A stretch of DNA of 47,893 bases from CAIYPG01 sp903864555 (GTDB taxonomy: Bacteria; Pseudomonadota; Gammaproteobacteria; Burkholderiales; SG8-39). Position 1 is the stretch's first letter. Each line of letters opens with the position of its first letter. The notes below the pieces were generated by a model that made no database searches, was not told where the DNA came from, and saw only the letters and a program-made list of their open reading frames with translations. The stretch spans positions 1 through 47,893 of the forward strand of contig CANJJT010000023.1 in assembly GCA_947474715.1 (NCBI GenBank), given 5' to 3'. Positions 44,288 to 47,893 of this stretch are shown in pieces. The translations under genes were made by a program, and so were the position numbers.

Positions 44288-44288
44288 A
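44273..44288 (-). promoter_or_regulatory. Sigma-54 (-24/-12) promoter of the second LIV-type binding protein
   Basis: On the minus strand TGGCACATGTTTTGCT matches TGGCACG-N4-TTGCA, with GG and GC 12 bases apart. The expected start is near 44262, giving a leader of about 68 bases. Together with the site at 35484 it links both LIV binding proteins to sigma-54 control. The rest of the gap (to 44411) has no gene; an 8-base GGTGCACC palindrome near 44320 could bind an activator. Confidence 0.7.
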
Positions 44289-44411
44289 ATGACGGCAGGG
44301 GGCAATCGGGAGTATCCGGGGCTCCTGGTGCACCCGGATTGGGCAACCGGGCCTCACTGGCACCAAGTCAATGCAAGGCCGATCCGGGATGTCTGGCGCC
44401 TTGCGTCCCGC

Positions 44412-44924
44412 CTACAACATGAAAGTGAGATTGCCCTGGGGCATTTCGCGGTTGATCAGCAGGATTTTCTTCAACCGTATCCGGAGGCCCCCTTCGGCGC
44501 GGACCAGCAGGTACTCCACTCTGGCCACGGCCACGCTGATCTCGCCCAGTCCGATCTGGGTGTAATCGCCGGTTCTGGTTTCATAGATGACCTGGCTGGA
44601 ATGCACGCGCGTGGCACCCTGCTCATCCACACCAAGCACTTCCACGTTGGAGACCAGATGGACGGTCCGCGACCGTGGATTCTGCGCCGGGAAAGGCAAA
44701 TGCTCCAGGTGATAGACCCGCTCCTCCCGACGTGCTGCATCGTCGTAGATCAGGGAAGCGGTGCGCCCGCTCGGCTGGGTATCGTCGATGGGTATCCAGT
44801 ACAACCCCTCGGGCGTGTACAGCGCCAGCCATTCGCGCAATTGCATGGCATCGAGCAGGCGCGCCTCCCGATACAGCAGTTCCTCCGCCTCGGCCCGTGT
44901 AATTGTCCTGTTCATGTCGCTCAT
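44412..44924 (-). CDS. Aromatic-ring-hydroxylating dioxygenase beta subunit
   Basis: 170 residues from the ATG at 44924; GTG at 44933 and ATG at 44915 are alternatives. A SnoaL/NTF2-like small subunit: EAEELLYREARLLDAMQLRE at the N-terminus, the LYTPEGLYWIPIDD stretch conserved in benzoate- and salicylate-type beta subunits, then HLVSNVEVLG and the C-terminal KKILLINREMPQGNLTFML. It is structural and shapes the hexamer with the alpha subunit, encoded 36 bases upstream. Confidence 0.9.
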   Translation of the reverse strand: MSDMNRTITRAEAEELLYREARLLDAMQLREWLALYTPEGLYWIPIDDTQPSGRTASLIYDDAARREERVYHLEHLPFPAQNPRSRTVHLVSNVEVLGVDEQGATRVHSSQVIYETRTGDYTQIGLGEISVAVARVEYLLVRAEGGLRIRLKKILLINREMPQGNLTFML

Positions 44925-44960
44925 CGCCTGCACCCGTCCAGTGTCGATACTGCCGTCATC

Positions 44961-46283
44961 TCAGCGCCCATCCATGAGCCGGCGCCACTGGCGCCAGAAG
45001 GCCCGATGCACGGTTTCGCTGGAAGGCAGACCCTCCACTTCACCCGAGTCCAGGCGCTTCTCAGCCTCCATGCCCCGCTCCATGATGAGCCAGGCATCGT
45101 CGGATGCACTCAGCCCCTGCTGGTTGATCGCAAACACCTCCACATCATCCACGGCGCCGTAGCCGGCCGGACCGTAGAAGCGCTCGTGGCTGCGCAGCAT
45201 GCCCTCGTTGAAATCCGCCGGCGCCCCGTCCAGCGAATAGGGATAGATGGTGACTTCGGTCATGGCCGGGCCGATGGGGCGCCAGATGCGGATCTGGTTG
45301 TGGATCATGCCGAAGGTCGGGAATAGGCAGCCCGCTCCCATGCCCAGCACCCAGCGAAGTTCCTCATCGCCGTAGCGGTCGCGCAAGGCGCTGAAATGGT
45401 CCTTGTAGGCTCCGGTGAAGAAGTCGTCATAGCCGACCACCGGCTTCTGGTTGATGCCATGGCCATGCACACCGCCCGTGACATTGCCCTGGTTGCGATA
45501 CTTGCTCATCTCCGCCGCCGAGCCACCCTTGTGCACGCCGAAATCCCCGGTGGTGTCGCCATACTTCGCCTGCAACTGCACGAAGGAGCGGTGCGTGTAC
45601 ATGAAGTGGTAACCATCGATGATGTTTTCCGACTGGAACTTCCAGTTTCCCTGGTACACGCCGACGAAGGGGCGGCCCTGCACGGTGATCCTGCCCTCCG
45701 GCGCCTGCGCCAGCTTGCGATCGATCAACTGCCGGGCGGCAGGTCCGAGGTAATCGACCAGCGGCACCACGTCCGGATTGAGGCTGGCGAAATAGAAACC
45801 CCGGTAATGATCGACACGCGGCACCTTGCGCAGGCCTTCGGGCTTGTCGAACTTCGCCGAGTAGCCGCTGGGATCCTTCTCGCCGGAGATGGCCAGCAAG
45901 CGCCCATCCACCGAATACTTCCACGCGTGATAGGGGCAGATGAAACTCTGGGTGTTGCCGTGCAGTTCCCGGCATACCGCTGCACCGCGATGCATGCAGC
46001 GATTGAGCATGACGTGGATCTGTTTGTCTTCACCGCGCGAAACGATGACCGGCTGCAGGCCGATATGCGTGGTCTTGAAGTCGCCCGGCTTGCCAAACTC
46101 GCTTTCGTGGCCGACATAAACCCAGACACGCGAGAAGACCTGCTTCTGCTCCAGGTCGAAGATGGCCTGGTCGGTATAGGCACGGGCGTGCACCCGAAAA
46201 CGACCATCGGTGTCGTCGATGAGTGAATGGGCCGGCGCCGGATCAGCGAAGAACGGGCTGACCCGCTGAATTTCCTGTGTCAT
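44961..46283 (-). CDS. Rieske aromatic-ring-hydroxylating dioxygenase alpha subunit
   Basis: 440 residues; GAGGAGA precedes the ATG. The Rieske [2Fe-2S] ligands are Cys96 and His98 (CMHRGA) and Cys116 and His119 (CPYHAWKYSVDG). The mononuclear iron site shows Asp223 as bridging residue in NIIDGYH, with ligands His226 and His231. The size and the DGYHFMYTH pattern fit two-component benzoate/anthranilate/salicylate-type oxygenases. Product is typically a cis-dihydrodiol or a hydroxylated aromatic acid. No ferredoxin or reductase of the Rieske type follows, so electrons must come from a protein encoded elsewhere; the flavin reductase at the right edge is not the usual partner. Confidence 0.94.
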   Translation of the reverse strand: MTQEIQRVSPFFADPAPAHSLIDDTDGRFRVHARAYTDQAIFDLEQKQVFSRVWVYVGHESEFGKPGDFKTTHIGLQPVIVSRGEDKQIHVMLNRCMHRGAAVCRELHGNTQSFICPYHAWKYSVDGRLLAISGEKDPSGYSAKFDKPEGLRKVPRVDHYRGFYFASLNPDVVPLVDYLGPAARQLIDRKLAQAPEGRITVQGRPFVGVYQGNWKFQSENIIDGYHFMYTHRSFVQLQAKYGDTTGDFGVHKGGSAAEMSKYRNQGNVTGGVHGHGINQKPVVGYDDFFTGAYKDHFSALRDRYGDEELRWVLGMGAGCLFPTFGMIHNQIRIWRPIGPAMTEVTIYPYSLDGAPADFNEGMLRSHERFYGPAGYGAVDDVEVFAINQQGLSASDDAWLIMERGMEAEKRLDSGEVEGLPSSETVHRAFWRQWRRLMDGR

Positions 46284-46366
46284 GTGTCTCTCCTCTGGCT
46301 TGGCACTGCTGCCTGCACCACCCCGGCCTTAAGCAGGCTGTAGTCAGTGCTGTGGCGCAGCCAGCG

Positions 46367-47350
46367 CTAATCCATCTTGATGTTGGCGACCTTGCCGACA
46401 TTGCGCCAGCGTTCGGTGTCTTCACGCACCACGCGCACCAGCTCTTCGGGCGTGCTGCCCACCGGCGTCAGGTCGAGTTCACGAAAGCGCCGCACGGTCT
46501 CCGCATCGCGGGTAATGCGACGCACGTCGGCGGCGATCTTCTGGACGATGGCGCGCGGCGTGCCGGCCGGAGCGGAAATGCATATCCAGGAATCCGCCTC
46601 GAACTTGGGCACCACCTCGGCAATGGCCGGCAGGTCGGGCAACTCGCTGCTGCGCTTCAGGCTGGTGATGCCCATGGCGTTCAGCCGCCTGGCCTGCACA
46701 TGCGGCATCAGCACGTTGACCGGAGCAAAGGTCATGGACACCTGGCCCGCGATGAGATCGTTGATCCCCGGCGCGGTACCCTTGTAGGGGACGTGCACGA
46801 TGTCGGTGCCGGTCATCCACTTGAACAGCTCGGCAATCAGGTGGGTGCTGGTGGCATTGCCCGATGTGGCATAGGTGTACTTGCCGGGATTGGCCTTGAG
46901 CACGGAAATCAGCTCGGGCAGATTCTTCGCCACCGCGGGATGCACCGCCAGCACACTGGGAAAAGTGGCGACGATGGAGACGTGCTCGAAATCCTTCAGG
47001 TTGTCGTAGGGCACCTTGGGATTGAGCGCAGGCGGCCCCGACAACGTGGCCGGCCCGCCCAGCAGCAGCGTGTAACCGTCGGCCGGCGACTTGGCCACCA
47101 GGTTGAGTCCGATGGCGCCGCTGGCGCCGCCGCGGTTATCGACCAGCATGGTCTGCCCCCAGACCTCGCCCAGCTTCTGCGCCACCAGGCGCGCGATGAT
47201 GTCCGACGCCCCGCCCGCGGCAAACGGCACCACCAGCTTGACCTGCCTCGAGGGAAAGGAAGCCGCGTCCGAAGCCTGCGCACTGGCCCCGGCGCTGAAG
47301 GCCAGGCCCAGGCACAGGCAGAGCGTGGCGGCGAGTGTTTTTCTGATCAT
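46367..47350 (-). CDS. Bug-family periplasmic solute-binding protein
   Basis: 327 residues; GGAGAAAACC precedes the ATG at 47350. Signal peptide about 25 residues (LAATLCLCLGLAFSAGASAQ). FPSRQVKLVVPFAAGGASDI, TMLVDNRGGASGAIGLN, SPADGYTLLLGG and IVHVPYKGTAPGINDLIAGQ show the Bug family. It lies 83 bases ahead of the Rieske alpha gene and 26 bases after the flavin reductase gene, so it is probably part of one leftward operon and may bind the aromatic acid used by the dioxygenase. Confidence 0.92.
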   Translation of the reverse strand: MIRKTLAATLCLCLGLAFSAGASAQASDAASFPSRQVKLVVPFAAGGASDIIARLVAQKLGEVWGQTMLVDNRGGASGAIGLNLVAKSPADGYTLLLGGPATLSGPPALNPKVPYDNLKDFEHVSIVATFPSVLAVHPAVAKNLPELISVLKANPGKYTYATSGNATSTHLIAELFKWMTGTDIVHVPYKGTAPGINDLIAGQVSMTFAPVNVLMPHVQARRLNAMGITSLKRSSELPDLPAIAEVVPKFEADSWICISAPAGTPRAIVQKIAADVRRITRDAETVRRFRELDLTPVGSTPEELVRVVREDTERWRNVGKVANIKMD

Positions 47351-47376
47351 GGTTTTCTCCGGTTGTTTCAGGGGCT

Positions 47377-47893
47377 TCAATTCGATGGCGACTGCTTCTT
47401 TTCCACGGGCTGCGCGTGCGGCAGTTCCGCCCGGCCCCCGGGCTGTCCATCCCGCGCGTCCTTCAGTTCCTGCCAGGACTTGCGCTTGATGCCGTAGATA
47501 TCGCCCAGCGAGGCATAGCGACCGCCGCCCAGCCGGCACAGCGGATCGAGCAGTTGCGGATCCACACGGCCGCTGCGCCACACGGCGCGGTCCACGTGGA
47601 CATGCAGGATGCGCCCGAGCACGATATGGACGTCGCCCTCCTTGATGATCTGCGCCACCTCGCACTCCAGGTGCGCCCGGGCCTCGGCCACGCGCTGCGG
47701 CCGCACCGTCACGGACGGCGCCGGCGTCAGCCCGGCCCAGTTGAACTCGTCTTCCTCGGGGGGGAAATCGGTGGCGGTGAATTCCACCTGGTCGATGAGG
47801 TGCATGGTGGCGATGTTGCAGACGAACTGCGGCACCTCCGCGAGGTTGCTGACGGTATGCTTCGCGCCCGAGGAGCCGAAAGCAACATAGAAA
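47377..47893 (-). CDS. Flavin reductase-like protein, N-terminus outside the window
   Basis: At least 171 residues, running off the right edge. The visible start FYVAFGSSGAKHTVSNLAEV, then QFVCNIAT, is the flavin-binding region of the DIM6/NTAB (flavin reductase-like, FMN-binding split barrel) family; the ribosyl end includes AHLECEVAQIIKEGDVHIVL, GRILHVHVD and the PLCRLGGGRYASLGD motif typical of this group. Members supply reduced flavin to monooxygenases or act on flavin-bound substrates. First visible gene of the leftward operon with the Bug and Rieske genes. The tail of about 25 residues is Pro/Gln/Ser-rich. Confidence 0.88.
   Translation of the reverse strand, partial: FYVAFGSSGAKHTVSNLAEVPQFVCNIATMHLIDQVEFTATDFPPEEDEFNWAGLTPAPSVTVRPQRVAEARAHLECEVAQIIKEGDVHIVLGRILHVHVDRAVWRSGRVDPQLLDPLCRLGGGRYASLGDIYGIKRKSWQELKDARDGQPGGRAELPHAQPVEKKQSPSN

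Overview
The window looks like a chromosomal accessory region of a high-GC betaproteobacterium, most likely of the order Burkholderiales. The base composition is strongly GC-rich. Four Bug-type (tripartite tricarboxylate) periplasmic binding proteins occur in 48 kb, alongside MmgE/PrpD, LIV-type and peptide-type importers, a Rieske dioxygenase and CoxLMS-type hydroxylase genes, a mix typical of that group. No rRNA, tRNA, CRISPR array, transposase or phage gene was seen.

Layout. (1) 1-1033: the N-terminus of a KaiC-like ATPase runs off the left edge, followed by about 850 bp of apparently decayed DNA with one possible Mrr-type nuclease remnant. (2) 1034-6139, minus strand: pxpA - cofC - fbiC, then an HtrA/PDZ protein that has lost its whole catalytic triad. 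FbiC (a CofG-CofH fusion) and CofC belong to deazaflavin cofactor F420 biosynthesis, which is uncommon in proteobacteria. (3) 6412-13577, plus strand and divergent from pxpA: pxpB - pxpC - gntR - coxL - coxM - coxS/G. The genes are tightly coupled. They encode the rest of an ATP-dependent 5-oxoprolinase-type lactamase, a HutC-type regulator and a molybdenum hydroxylase whose iron-sulfur subunit is fused to a CoxG-like domain. (4) 13729-29113, plus strand: a PLP-dependent fold-type-II enzyme, glutaconate-type CoA transferase A/B, a luciferase-like (LLM; F420 or FMN) oxidoreductase, a crotonase, an acyl-CoA dehydrogenase, an ADP-forming acyl-CoA synthetase, a complete Dpp/Opp-type importer and a TauD-type dioxygenase, closed by a strong intrinsic terminator at 29142-29167.

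Parts 2-4 read as one catabolic island. The two transcription units before and after gntR, and the divergent F420/pxpA unit, share an operator-like palindrome containing the identical 13-mer ATTAGTACCATGT (around 6353-6370 and 13699-13716). My inference is a pathway for a nitrogen-containing (lactam or N-heterocyclic) substrate: import, Mo-dependent hydroxylation, LLM redox step, ATP-dependent lactam opening, PLP chemistry, CoA activation and beta-oxidation-like steps, with F420 precursor synthesis co-regulated. The substrate is not identifiable from sequence alone.

(5) 29544-35191: a BamE-like lipoprotein, an SDR-fold protein without the catalytic Tyr, Bug protein - MmgE/PrpD - Bug protein, and a tiny glycine-zipper lipoprotein. 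(6) 35547-40103: a complete LIV-type importer (binding protein, LivH, M, G, F). A good sigma-54 promoter lies at 35484-35499. (7) 40138-47893, minus strand: Bug protein, orphan NMT1/THI5-like protein without signal peptide, PhyH-type dioxygenase, a second LIV binding protein closely similar to the first and also preceded by a sigma-54 promoter (44273-44288), Rieske dioxygenase beta and alpha subunits, a Bug protein, and a flavin reductase running off the right edge.
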